DNA from: Ricinus communis
Lineage: Eukaryota > Streptophyta > Magnoliopsida > Malpighiales > Euphorbiaceae
DNA length: 64,000 nucleotides
Assembly (NCBI RefSeq): GCF_019578655.1
Contig: NC_063259.1
Coordinates: forward strand, 24,415,277 to 24,479,276
Direction of reading: 5' to 3'
Shown: positions 13,640 to 25,812 of the stretch, in pieces
Layout of the letters: every line of letters starts with the position of its first letter
How positions within the stretch are numbered: position 1 is the first letter of the stretch
Position numbers and translations under genes: made by a program
Notes under the pieces: model-generated
The model's database searches: none
The model's input: the letters and a program-made list of their open reading frames with translations, nothing else
What the model was told of the DNA's origin: nothing

Positions 13640-14435
13640 GATACCTTGTAGGTATACAAATAATGTAATACAATTCCACACCGCTCAAATTTTTCTCCTG
13701 TAGGTAAATTGTACAATATGAATTATTCTTTTCACTTTCTCCAGCAAGCATATGAAACATGAGAATCTTTTACTGGTTAATAGAAATAGTAAGCTTTTGT
13801 AGCACATGATTAACCTTTCATGGTATTGTAACAGGCATCATAAAACATTGAATCCATAAGTTGGCAGTGCAGAAAAATGAGTAGCTCTCGGAAATGTGAT
13901 GCCATATTTCTTTCCTCTCAGCTGCTTTCTTTATGGTGGCTGGCTACCATCAATTCAAGCTCTTATTTTCTCAAAGGCTCAAAAGACTCGATTTTTGTGA
14001 ACTAAGAAGCTGCAGTGCACAAACTTTTCTAACATTTCTCCAATAAGGACCATAGTCATCAAAAGTCATGCCTCTAGAACCATAAGAAAAGTAATAGGAA
14101 ACCGACACTTTCGGTTGGTTAGCGAAAGCAGCATCGTGTTTTTTCAAGAATAGCTCTGCAGCTTGAGCTGATGATACTACAATGGTGTCAGCGAATTAGA
14201 GCCTAATTTCAAGAACATGATTTGACCATAGTCTTTGGCTAAATGGTAAAGGTTTTGATGTGGGAGTAGGCCTATTAAGTGAAGGAAACCGATGACTGGT
14301 AGGTAGTGCTTTAAAGTCATCTCTATGGTGTTTTCTTGGCTTTGGACACCATTGAATTGTGGAAAGAATGTAAATGAATGGCAAAACACAAACAAGAATA
14401 ACGAAGATCAGCATAGCTAATGTTGCAGTCGACAT
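13640..14435 (-). pseudogene. Cytochrome P450 pseudogene, internally deleted tandem copy
   Basis: This is a decayed relative of the intact P450 at 15790-18072. Reading the minus strand from ATG 14435, the membrane anchor and the stretch leading to the proline hinge match, but a small deletion removes the PPGPRP hinge and shifts the frame, and a short insertion near 14195 breaks it again. Similarity to exon 1 runs to about 13910 and then jumps directly into sequence matching the last ~20 codons and 3' UTR of the intact gene (about 15640-15850). The intron, I-helix, ExxR and heme-binding regions are therefore missing. It cannot encode a working P450. The TATA box seen upstream of the intact copy is not conserved here. 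Confidence 0.85.
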
Positions 14436-14599
14436 TTTCTCTTTCTTTTCTTTTGGTTGTTGTGCTTGTTTTCTTTGCTTTTTGTTGTCCAAGAGAGGAT
14501 AGGAGGAAGGGATATCTATAATTGTGGATAAGTACAGGGAATGGACTAGTAACATGCAATTATGGAGAGACAAGAGACAGGAGTACAACGTTGGAAAAA

Positions 14600-15640
14600 G
14601 AAATCAAATTTCTCCAAGGTATTATAAACTACTCCTACGTTAATATTGTTTTAATTATAAATAGCTCATAAAAAGTTAAATTGAATTTCTTTTATTCCTT
14701 TTTAAAAAGTATATATATGTATAAAATAAACTAATCAAAATATATAAAATAATAATTAATAACATATATCATATAACATATAATTTTATAATAATTGATC
14801 AACGTTTGTGTAACGAAAATTCCGACGGAAAGAATTTTTAGTATAAAATTGTAAAACAACAAAATAATAGATATAATTTTTTAAATGTTAGAAAGTAACT
14901 AATATAATATAAAACATACGGAGGGTAAATAGTAATTATCCCATATTGTAATAATTCAATAAATTAATAATTGACAACATATAAATCATATAACATATAA
15001 TTTTCTAATAATTTTAATAATTAGTATATTAATTATATTTATATAAATTAATAAAAATATAACTAAAACACTTTTTAAAGATATATATATATATATATAA
15101 TTTTTAAGATTAGCGGGCGCTAGAAAAGGAAAAAAAGCTTGGTCAAACAGCTGGTTTGAAGATGTTCTAGCTATGTATTTTTTGGTGTATAGTCTTATTC
15201 AGCTGATATAAATTTTGGAACTTAACCCGTTCGTTGGGCATGAGCGGTCAGCGGTCCAAGTGTGGAGTCAAGCTCTACCCATGGTGCATTAGTTAATTTC
15301 CATAACAATTAAAAATATTACGAATAATCTCTTAACAGCTGTGGTCTCTAGAAAAATATAATACAATAAAATAGGAAGAATATGAAATTACTACTTTTTG
15401 TAACACAGGTCCAATATTGGTTAAATTCATTAATTGATGACAGTTGTGTCTCTGTTTTAACTAAAATTACATACATATAATAGAAAATATTACCAATTGT
15501 ACGTCTATATTTTAACTAAGACTACATACGTATAATAAAAATATTATCGACTATATTAAAATTTAGAAGTAGAGCATATCAATATATGTGGCAAAGTAAC
15601 TTTATTATTTATAACTATTTTAATATCATATACAATTCCG
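14600..15640. other. AT-rich spacer between P450 copies
   Basis: Very AT-rich DNA with a short TA run near 15082-15100. No gene is recognised. From about 15640 the sequence resembles the region downstream of the P450 pseudogene, marking the edge of the tandem duplication. Confidence 0.45.
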
Positions 15641-15789
15641 CACCACTCTTATCTTTTTCTTCTATGGGTAAATTATACAATATAAATATTCTTTTCACTT
15701 TTAATTTTCAGCAAAAGTATGAAATATGAGAATTTTTACTGGCTAATAGAAATTCTAAGCTTTTGAAGTACATGTTGTAACAAGCATCA

Positions 15790-18072
15790 TTAAACATGTA
15801 ATCTATAAGTGGGCAGTGCAGAAAAATGATTAGCTCTAGGCAATGTGAGGCCATACTTCTCAGTCATGTCCAAGTCACCAGAAGGGAGGTCCCAGTTAAA
15901 GCAATGTGCTAGCTGAGCAATGACAAGTCGTATGTTCCTTAATCCCAAGCTCATTCCTGGGCAGCTTCTGCGGCCTGAACCAAATGGAATCAGCTGGAAA
16001 TGGAGGCCGCGAAGATCTACACATTCATCCTTGAATCTTTCTGGGTAAAACTCTAATGCATTATCTGACCATACATTAGTATCCCGTCCGATCGCCCATG
16101 CATTCACAAGAATTCTTGAATTACTTGGTATATGATAGCCATTCACAGTGATATCCTCCACACACTTCCTTGGAATCAAGGGTAATGTTGGATATAGCCT
16201 TAAACTTTCTTTAACTATCATATCTAAGTAAGTTAGATTAGGCAAATCTCTCTCTTCTACCATTCTATCCAACCCAACAACAGTCTCCAACTCCTTCTGT
16301 AGACATTTCATAACTCTCGGATGCCTTAAGAGTTCTGAAAATGTCCATTCAATTGAAGAAGTGGATGTCTCAAATCCACCTACGATTATGTCCTGTATGA
16401 TAGCCTTGATACATGTTCGATCAATCACGTATGATTGAGGATCGTTGGGAGGTATCATAGGTGATGATCTGTTCATAACTGAAAGCATCACATCTATGAA
16501 ATCCTTCTGCTCCTTTGTTTTCCAACGACCATCTTTTTCATGACTGTCAATAATCTTTTCTAACACTTTGTCCATGCCTTTTCTATATGCCCTCATTCGT
16601 CGTGTCAATCCCTGTACATCACATTTATACTGTTAAGTTCATCAAACTATGCATAATTAAATTAACAATTCAGTAATCGAGCGTATGCATTAATATGCAT
16701 AAGAAATTGGGGGTTAATACTCCTTATAGATAATATTAATCCCTCATATTAAACATTATTTGATGTTTATAAAAAAAAAAAAAAAGAACTGAACAATATG
16801 TTGCTCTTGCAAAAATACGTCAAACTTGCGTGTTTGTCTGACTACACCTGAGTTGTCAAAAGCTTAATAACATTAGTAGTACATATATTCTTCCTTTCCT
16901 ATTAAATATTTTCATCGTTTAGCTTGATAAAGCTAGGCTTTTTTTCTTTGCAGTCGAAACCCTTTTTTTTATATTAATTTTTATTTAAAATTGAATGGAT
17001 CAGATGATAAAATTTTTTTGTAGTTAATTAAATTTTTGAATTTGAATTTTAAATATATGGTTGTGTTAAAACTCATAAAGTAGTGCTGTTTTTTAAAAAT
17101 AAATAAATAAAAAGTTTATAGTCTTTTTATAATAAATATAAAATGAATTTTTTTGTAGAAATAAAAAATGAAATAGTTAAAAAGCACTTTTTTGCATTAA
17201 TCCAGAACTTTTGGACTCAGACCTGAAAGTCAATTGCATAAAAATGAAAAGCAACAGGCTCAAATTTAGCCAAAAACTCAAGTTCTACGAAGCTTTCCCC
17301 TTGTAGAACCAAAAAGAGAAGTGTACAAGAAATAGAGGGAATAAATAGAAGTATATACCTGAAGATCAAGTACACCAATGTAAGGAACGTAATCTGCAAT
17401 ATTAATAGCTCCAATCAGCTCCAAAGACTCCTTGATAAGTGGCCTTAAATCGAACTCATCATTGCTACGTTGCCCAAATATCATCCTGCAAATCAAGTTC
17501 TCGCTGAAGTCACCAAGTCTAGCACTAACATCAACCATTTCTTTCCTCTCAGCTGCTTGCTTTATGGTGGCTACCATCAATTCAAGCTCTTCTTTTCTCA
17601 GAGGTGCAAAAGACTCAATTTTTGATGAACTAAGAAGCTGCAGCGTACAAACTTTTCTTACATTTCTCCAATAAGGACCATAATCATCAAAAATCATGCC
17701 TCTAGAACCATATGATAAGTAATGAGAAACCAACACTTTTGGTCGGTTAGCAAAAGCAGCATCATGTGTTTTCAAGAATAGCTCTGCAGCTTGAGCTGAT
17801 GATACTACAACAGTGTCAACGAAGCCTAATTTCAAGAACATGATTTGACCATGTTCTTTGGCTAAATGATAAAGGCTTTGATGTGGGAGTAGGCCTAGTA
17901 AGTGAAGGTTACCGATGATAGGTAGAGGACGAGGACCTGGGGGTAACGGTTTAAGGTCATTCCTATGGTGTTTTCTTGGCTTTGGACACCGTAGAATAGT
18001 GGAAAGAATGTAAATTAACGGCAAAAGACAAGGAAGAATAAACAAGAGAATAGCTAATGTTGCAGTAGACAT
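15790..18072 (-). CDS. Cytochrome P450, CYP736A-like (CYP71 clan)
   Basis: Membrane-bound ER monooxygenase using NADPH-P450 reductase; the substrate is unknown. Exon 1 is 17359-18072 and exon 2 15790-16611, with a phase-0 intron of 747 bp at the position typical of A-type P450s, giving 511 aa. Visible features: N-terminal hydrophobic anchor (about residues 5-27), PPGPRPLP hinge, I-helix GGFETS, ExxR in KESLRLYP, PERF, and heme loop FGSGRRSCPG with the iron ligand at Cys455. The C-terminal block MTEKYGLTLPRA resembles CYP736A proteins, which is the basis of the family call. The I-helix starts GGFET rather than the more common AGxDT. The gene appears intact. A tandem pseudogene copy lies 1.4 kb downstream. 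Confidence 0.93.
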
Positions 18073-18138
18073 TCTTTTTTTCCCTTTTGGATTTTCTTTC
18101 CGTTTTTGGGTTTGAAAGAGGATGGGAGAAGAAGGGTG

Positions 18139-18146
18139 TATTTATA
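18139..18146 (-). promoter_or_regulatory. TATA box of the P450 gene
   Basis: On the minus strand the sequence reads TATAAATA about 67 bp before the ATG at 18072, a good plant TATA box at a usual distance. Confidence 0.6.
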
Positions 18147-18199
18147 GTTACAGATGTACATTGTATTGGGATGGACCAGTAATATGCATTCAATAGAAA

Positions 18200-20330
18200 A
18201 GATGGAGAGACGGAGACAGGAGTACAAGTTGGAAAAAGAAATTAAATTCCTCCAAGTTATTATAAATGTATGTACTACTCACAACCGCTGTCTCTATCTC
18301 TAGTATAGATATTGTTTTATTATTTAATCTCTTCTACTGCATATTTATATACGCCACCACTACAGGTAGAAATTATCCCAAGCAGTTGTCTTCTGTGAAG
18401 TTTGACTTCAAAATTTGACAAAAGAGTACAAGTATTATTACTGATGATCCAAGCATCATCAAGCAGGTAGGAATTGCCATTCTCTAGTGATTAGAAAAAA
18501 TCAATAATAAATGCTAATTCGCTGGCAAAAGACTAGAATGGTAAAGAGAAAGAAATGACTTTTAAAATTTTAATTTTGGTAATTGACGAGGGATTTTGGA
18601 AAAGTGAAACTGCCATTGAAGAACCTAAAATGAGAGAAATTAATTTGGAAAAAAGTTAGCCGGAGAGGTGTTTAGATTTCATGCTCTGCGGGAAAAGAAT
18701 AGAGATAAAGTTATGTTCTCATATTTTATGCATATTAACTCTAAATCTTAGTCTAATTTATTTCTAGGAATTTTTTAAGCATAATGATTAATTAATAGTT
18801 TAAATGGAGTTTAATTGATCTGTTTTAAAATTATTTAGAACTTAAATAAGATAAAATGAATATTAGGTAGTTAATTATGTTTGTGAGAATAAAATGAAGA
18901 CATTTATCTGTTCTTTTGTCTCAAAATTCCTTAATTGGTGTAGAGTATTAGGGAGAGGAAAAGAAAAGAAAACACAAAGTTGTGTCGCACACTTAGCATA
19001 TAGGCTCACTGTCAACTATATTTATGTACACAATCTGCAAATATATTATTAATAGTGTTGTAATGTACAATAAAACAAAAGTAAACTGAATATTTTAGCA
19101 TCTTGTCTTGGAGGAAAGTGAGATTTCTTTAACTAAATAACTCGTTTCCTAAAAAGACAAAAGAAAGAAAGAAAGAAAGATGATAGGACCAAGACAAGAG
19201 CAGGTAGAATTTTAGCATTAAAAATAACCATCCTACCCATTTACGTGCAGCAACAAATTGTATAACGTGCTACAGGGGTTAAGACTTGAGCGACATCAGT
19301 TGTGACTTGGGATAGATGGCGGTCTCACACCTCTAGCAGAATAATCAATTATAATCAGTTTCATTTGAAGAAAAGAAAAAACTAGAACTAATCACTCAAT
19401 ACAGTCCTGGCACAACAGCCAATTTCACAGTTTTAAAACTGATTTAAAAATCATGGAAAATCTGACCAAAGCCAAATTCATTGCTTGTAAATATTGAACA
19501 TGTATCATGAAGGGCTCAAACTCAAAAGGTTCATCGATAAGCAGTAAACCGATATACCTTACAAAAATGTTCATAGATTATTACATAGTCAGCATATAAT
19601 AATTCGAAACATACGGAGAATTAAAGAAAAGGGTTGTTTGATCAGTGATCTGCAGCCAGGAATAATGTAAGGTGGCATTTCTAGAAAAGTGAGAAGCTGC
19701 CATGTTTGGTCCTATAATCAGAGATTGATGAGTCAACCAAAGCGGTCAAGTAAGGATTATGATGTCAGTCAAGCAAGCTTCGGTTGGGTTAAGGTGTTAG
19801 CCTGGAATTCAGATTCCAGACACGACTGGCTTGTAGCCGATGCAAGTCAATGATCAGGACAGCAGAAGCAAGTCAAAAGATTCCCCACAATCTCACAGCA
19901 GCCGTCACATTTGAAACGTCAAACTTTCAATCCTGGCATTCCATTATATTTTCCAAGTTTCCTCATTTCTTTTTCTTCTTGTTCCATTTATCCTTTTAAC
20001 TTTCTCTCTAAGTTTTTATGGTCACAAATTATAGACAAATGTATTTAATGCTTCATACTAGTATAACGTGGAAACGAGCAGCTAACAAGGTCGTCCACTC
20101 ACTGCGAATATGGCTTTCTTTTGTGGACAATCTACGAACATATGTTGTTGACGTGGAGCGTATCTAAATAGAAGGAGATTTCATCTACTGTTGAGATTTT
20201 ATTCTCACACGCATGTAACAGTTGTGTCAATTTAGTAATATTCTAAATTACACAGAAATAGAAACAAGAAAGACGACACGACGTGATATAACAATATGAG
20301 ATTTTCTAAAAAATTAGAAAATAAGATATT
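18200..20330. other. Intergenic, no gene recognised
   Basis: Beyond the P450 promoter I see no coding frame, RNA gene or clear transposon end. There is a short GAAA run near 19161-19180. Confidence 0.5.
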
Positions 20331-20339
20331 ATAGAAATG

Positions 20340-20340
<1 letters not shown>

Positions 20341-20394
<54 letters not shown>
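20341..20394. repeat. Compound (TA)n(GA)n microsatellite
   Basis: A run of 20 TA units (20341-20380) is followed directly by 7 GA units. Confidence 0.95.
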
Positions 20395-21262
20395 AATTTT
20401 TAAATATAAAACACCTGAAAATTAAGAATATTTATATAATAAAAAATTATATAATAGAAAAGAGTTAAGAATCATCTATAAATAGAAAACAAGATAAATA
20501 GAAAAAATAATAGAAATCTTTCTCAAATAGGAAATCTAATTAAATAGAATTTTTTTTAATTTCTTTTTGAAAATGAATCGGAATATAAAAAGTAATTAAA
20601 AGTATTTTTTATAAAATGTGTCTGAAGAATTTTTGAAAAATTTCGATGTTCGAAACATGTTCGACATGAAAACGTAACACCATTTAGAATTTTTATGAAA
20701 CCTAAGTAATAATTTACCTTTTTTCATCTTTAAGAGAAAAAGAAGAGAGTTTTCAAATTCAACGACCTCTCGTTGCCAAGAAAAGGCATGACAAGATGCA
20801 GAATGCACTCTTAATTTTCCAGGGCAATATTATATGACAATGCAAAGTTTGCACTTGAAGAGATGGATGGTTGAGGCCAACTATTACTTAAACTCAGCTC
20901 ATCAATCTTAAATTTCGTATAGTACTTCATTAAATTGTGTCTGCTGTTCAATTAGAATATGTCTTATATTAGCTTGATTATTTTTCTTTGCCTACATAAA
21001 TGGCAATGTTCATGTTCTCCCTGCCAAATTTAATTAGCCATCACGCATCACCCGTTTTGCTATATATATAATTCAATAATAAATTTCAATATTTTTAACA
21101 AATATATCAGTCGCCACCGCATATTCTGCAATAGCATTCAATATTATTTTTAGTGGGTAAACTAGATATATAAATTCTCTGCGTGTTATTATTTTTCTAT
21201 TTATTCATTATGAATGACATTCAAAATTAAAAGAGTCCTCAGAATGGCTTTAGTTAATATTA
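20395..21262. other. AT-rich intergenic, nothing recognised
   Basis: No gene, RNA or repeat end identified. A short open frame on the minus strand (20596-20808) shows no family resemblance. Confidence 0.4.
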
Positions 21263-21373
21263 TCTCTTCACATAACTATATGAATGAGTTGTCACTTTTT
21301 GATAGCTCTTGTTCCATTGGGTATCAATAAATAAGAAAATTATAAAAATTTTTGGATTGACTATTTCATTAAT

Positions 21374-21410
<37 letters not shown>

Positions 21411-21746
21411 CATCACAGAACTATATGATGAGTTGTCACTTTTGGTAGCTCTTCTTCCATTGGGTATCAGTAAATAAGAAAAATATAGATTTTTTTGATT
21501 GACTATATATATATATATATTCACTCACTTTTTGGTTGCTCTTCTTCCATTGGGTATCAATAAATAAGAAAAATACAAATTTTCTTGATTGACTATTTCA
21601 TTAATTACATATATATATATCTTCACAATTATATGATGAGTTGTCACTTTTTTGGTAGCTCTTCTTCCATTGGGTATCAATAAATAAGAAAAATATAAAT
21701 TTTTTTAATTGACTATTTCATTAATTAAATATACATATATATATTC
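21263..21746. repeat. Tandem repeat, 4 diverged copies of about 120-140 bp
   Basis: Each unit carries the block 'ttccattgggtatca' followed by 'ataagaaaa', then 'gattgacta', a TA microsatellite, and 'atgagttgtcac'. The block occurs at about 21312, 21449, 21548 and 21668. Unit length varies mainly through the embedded TA run. No coding potential. Confidence 0.85.
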
Positions 21747-24700
21747 ATAGAAAAATAAATCCTCGGATACATCAATATACCATTTGAAATATCTAATCAC
21801 AATTTGATATTTTTGTGCTATAGTTCTTAAAATATTTTCTCTCATACCATTTAGTTTCATCTGTATTCGAGGACGGGCTTTCATTCGGTAGCTACAGTTC
21901 ATGTCCCATAACTGATGTGGCTTCCAATAAGTACAATTTGGAAACTTTCGTTCATCCACAGTAGGAGAAGGGGAGCATGAACTCTAGCTTTACAATAGAA
22001 GTCGCACACTGTATGTGTAGCACCAGATGAGAAAAGGGCGCAATTAAATTCTCAAGGAATTGTTGAATTATCATATGTTGATTGAAAATTTTACATGGTG
22101 GAGAAATGAAAATAAGCTGGCTTTTAATTTCTGAATTTGCTGACATTTTTGTTTTTCATCAAGAAAAAAAGACCTGGTATCGATAAAGCCAAATGGCTTA
22201 ATACGGTACAAAGGTTTGACTGATAAATATAATACATACTTAATTGACAAAAATAAAGATAGGGTTTGAAGCTCAAAGGACTAAAGCTACAATTGGGATG
22301 AAAATAACTGGAGGGTACAAACTTATCAGAACAGGTTTAAAGCATAATATTAAAACGGCTCGTAGGCCTACAGACAATCTAAATTCATTAAATTGCCCCT
22401 GAGGATAGTTTTTCATTATCCTAGAGTTAATGGAAAGCCAATGTAACCTAACCGTCCAAACTAGATCTAACTATCTCATTTTCTATCTTTACTTTTATGG
22501 ATCACAGAGTCTAGCAATTCAAAATTCTAATTGCTTGATTTCTAATTTGATTTAACTCTTAACACCATGCATAACACTAATAAGAAAAAATAGAAATGAG
22601 TAAAATTCAATAGAAAATAAACAAATAATAAAAAAAATTATAATAATTTAAATAAATTCATACAAAACTATACTATTTTTAAATACTTTTATGATGGAGA
22701 AAATATTACCATTATTCAGAACATAGATATTTGATCAAATACATTCTAGTTTGACAAATGAAATTTTATAAAATTACATAGGCAATATTCACTTCTATAT
22801 GTATTTGAAAATGCAAATTATTTTCTAGTTTGAAATCAAATAACTTCATACTCTTAATTCTATTTGGAAGAATTTCTACTACTAATTTAATTCCTAATAT
22901 TATACTAAAAAAATCAGTAACAAATAAAATAAATAATTCAGTCAAAAATAATATACACTCATAGATATACCCTACTGACCTCTGGCAACTTTGGACACAA
23001 AGACGTCTCACCTGGCAGTCCAAAGTATAAATCCTAGTCATACGCACGTAGACAATAAGCTCTCAAAAGGCATCAACTAGTGTATGTCCCAAAGACTATG
23101 TGTATATTAAGCGTTGTTCCAAAAACAGTATAATATAATAACACCCGACGTCCAAAGTGTGCTATCGTAAGTCACATAAATGAGTATATGCTCGTTTATC
23201 CAGCTAAGTAAATTCATAATCATGTATAAAGTAAAACTAAAAATACCACTCTCTGTTATCAATTTTTATAAAAAATAATAAAATTTTAAAATACATTTAA
23301 AATAACTAACTTTCTGTAGAAATATTTCAATAATTCATAGGAATTTAAAAATAAATTATATATTACTAAAAAAAATATGATGTTATATGTTTATTCACTC
23401 ACCTAGTATGCAGGACACGATCGACTATACCTTCATTTAATTTTCAGCTAATTTTCCTGTGGATTGCAATCCGAACGCACAACCCTAAAATTCCATGCAT
23501 AATATACTTTAGAATTAATCTTAAATCTATTTCTAATAATCCTCAACCAACGTCTATTATTTTAAATCTAAATTCTAATTCTAATCCTAATATCTAATGT
23601 CTAATTCTAATATTATTTTTATATAATGCTATTCATTATTTTCTTATTCCAATAAATTTTATTGAAAATTCGGCAACATCTCCCCTATAAAATAAATTAA
23701 TTTTTCCCGTAAAAATGGACCCAAAACCTGCAGACAAGATTCACACAGCATAATCCATAAAAAAATTTCATCTGAATCCCTAAAAATAAATTTTATTTTC
23801 TAATGTTAATATTTATTTACTGGCCATTATAATTAACCTTGAATATAAAATAATAATTGATCTACCTCACAATTTAAGCATCATAACTGAACTAATTATA
23901 TCATGCCAATAATATCATTTATCATTTAGTTGATATTAAATTTCACTTGTTTACTCCAATCACTTAATATATAAATTTTACTACCTTTATTTATTCTAAA
24001 AAAATATAATATTCTTGATCATTAAATCAATCGTTCACCAATAATATAATTAAATTTAATTAGAGACTAAGCATTTAATTAAAATTTCAATCAAAACTTA
24101 TTAAATTAAATTTATTTTTGTCGTTATTAAGTTCCATTAACTTGTATATTTTAATTAATTTGCTTCTCCTTATTAATATTTGTAAAAGAATTAATAATAC
24201 TCTTTATAAATTATCACACTGCTAAATTTACTCATTTGAGTGACATATTTTTTAATTTCTAAAGATACTTAAATTACTTTATTTTTCTCCAAATTAATAC
24301 TAGTATATTTTTATTTAATAATTTTTAAAATCATTAAGCTTAAGAAATTACCTAGACGCGTGCTGAAATCAATTGACTCACCTTTAGCCATCAAAGTCCA
24401 ATCGACAATCCGAGCACGCCTACGAATTTAAGATAACGCGCAGAAGATGATTCTAGCTTCTGATTTTTCAATTTAGACCCGGATCATCCTAAATCTTCCT
24501 GGTTGTTCCTAACTGTCAATTTTTCCACAAAGTCTGACCGCCACGAAACATATGCCATCAGAAAGGTTGCGATTAGTAGGCTCTGAATATATTATCTGAT
24601 CACCTGAAGCACGACGACATCGATTGAAAAAATGAAAAACCCAACCGCCTTTTCACTCTTTACCTCGTCAGATTTTGTAATTTCGACAACCTCAAGGGAT

Positions 24701-25690
24701 GATGATGGGCGGAAAAGGAAGTCCATAAGCTGCTAATCATTTTGAGCCCAAGAATGCCGCAAATAGTAGCCGAAAACTCTAGAAATGGCGTCATGATGTT
24801 TTGCCTTTTTCTTGTGGAATTCTGCCATCTGCCGTCGCTGATCACCGCCACCGGTGCTGCAGCGCGTTCACCAGCGTCTCCTTCTCCACCAGCCATCGCC
24901 ACCGTGCCTTAGAAACCTTCCTCCTTTACCTACCACTAAAGGCAGCTCTAAGCTCCCTCTTGCTCTTCCTTCTTCTTCTTCTTTCTTTCTTTTCCTTTCT
25001 TTTCTTCTTCCTCGACTATATCCATATTCGGTCCCTCTTTTTATCTTTTTAATATATTTGGTCTTGGTTAGTTTTAATTAGTTCTTAAGCTAATATAAGT
25101 TATTTTAATTAAATCCTTAATCACTACTTTTGGGCCAAATCAAAATTATGAAAAATATATAGTTACTTATTTATCCTTGCTTTTAATTTTGATAATACCA
25201 TTATACCCCTACCGACATATTTAATTATAAAAATACCAATCTTGAAAATTCTCATTTAAACCCCATTTTAAATTAATTCTTCTTTTAGCCCCTCTTTCAT
25301 AAATAAATATCAATTTAATCATAACACTTGATTAATTTAATTAATCAATTTAGCAACCCTTTTTCAATTAAATCCATTACCATTTTGCTAATTAAAATCT
25401 TGTTATTTTCCATGATAAATTTTTTTATAGAAATTTTTTTATAACTTTCAAATATAATATTTAATTCATATACCCATATTGAGAGAAAATAATTGAGTGT
25501 GACATTTACAATAAGTAATTTACCCTTTATATCATTCACCTAATTAGTTACTTGAAAATTCAAACTAATTGGATATAGTCTAATAAATTCCTTTATTTTT
25601 TTCTAGTATTAAAATTCTATTTTAACTCGTTCCAATCTAAAAATAAAATATAAATTAAATAAAATTTGTTACTCTAATCATATCCATCTA
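21747..25690. other. Unclassified repeat-like AT-rich DNA
   Basis: No complete gene is seen. From about 22930 to 23480 there are phrases such as 'cgacgtccaaagtgtgctat' and a GC-richer region at 24350-25030 with a CT-rich tract (24940-25020). These remind me of degenerate retrotransposon LTR/UTR sequence, but I could not find paired LTRs or any pol-like translation. The 80-codon minus frame at 24660-24902 has no family resemblance. Confidence 0.3.
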
Positions 25691-25737
25691 ATTTAAAAAA
25701 TTTATAATTTTATTATTATCATCATTACAATTCTTAT

Positions 25738-25812
25738 TATCATTACTATTATTATTATTATTACTGTATATTATCATTTTTATTATAATAATAATAATAT
25801 TATTATTATAGT
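25738..25812. repeat. (ATT)n/(AAT)n microsatellite with inverted halves
   Basis: ATT-type repeats run directly into ATA/AAT repeats, so the tract can pair with itself. Confidence 0.8.

Noticed and set aside
14196..14588. A 130-codon frame including the P450 anchor as a short real gene
   Set aside because: The reading leaves the P450 frame after the deleted proline hinge, and the true start matching the intact copy is at 14435.
21263..21746. CRISPR-like array
   Set aside because: Units are over 100 bp, diverged and contain microsatellites; the genome is a plant's.
24660..24902. An 80-codon minus-strand frame as a gene
   Set aside because: No recognisable domain, no clear splice partners, and it lies in repeat-like DNA with a CT-rich tract.
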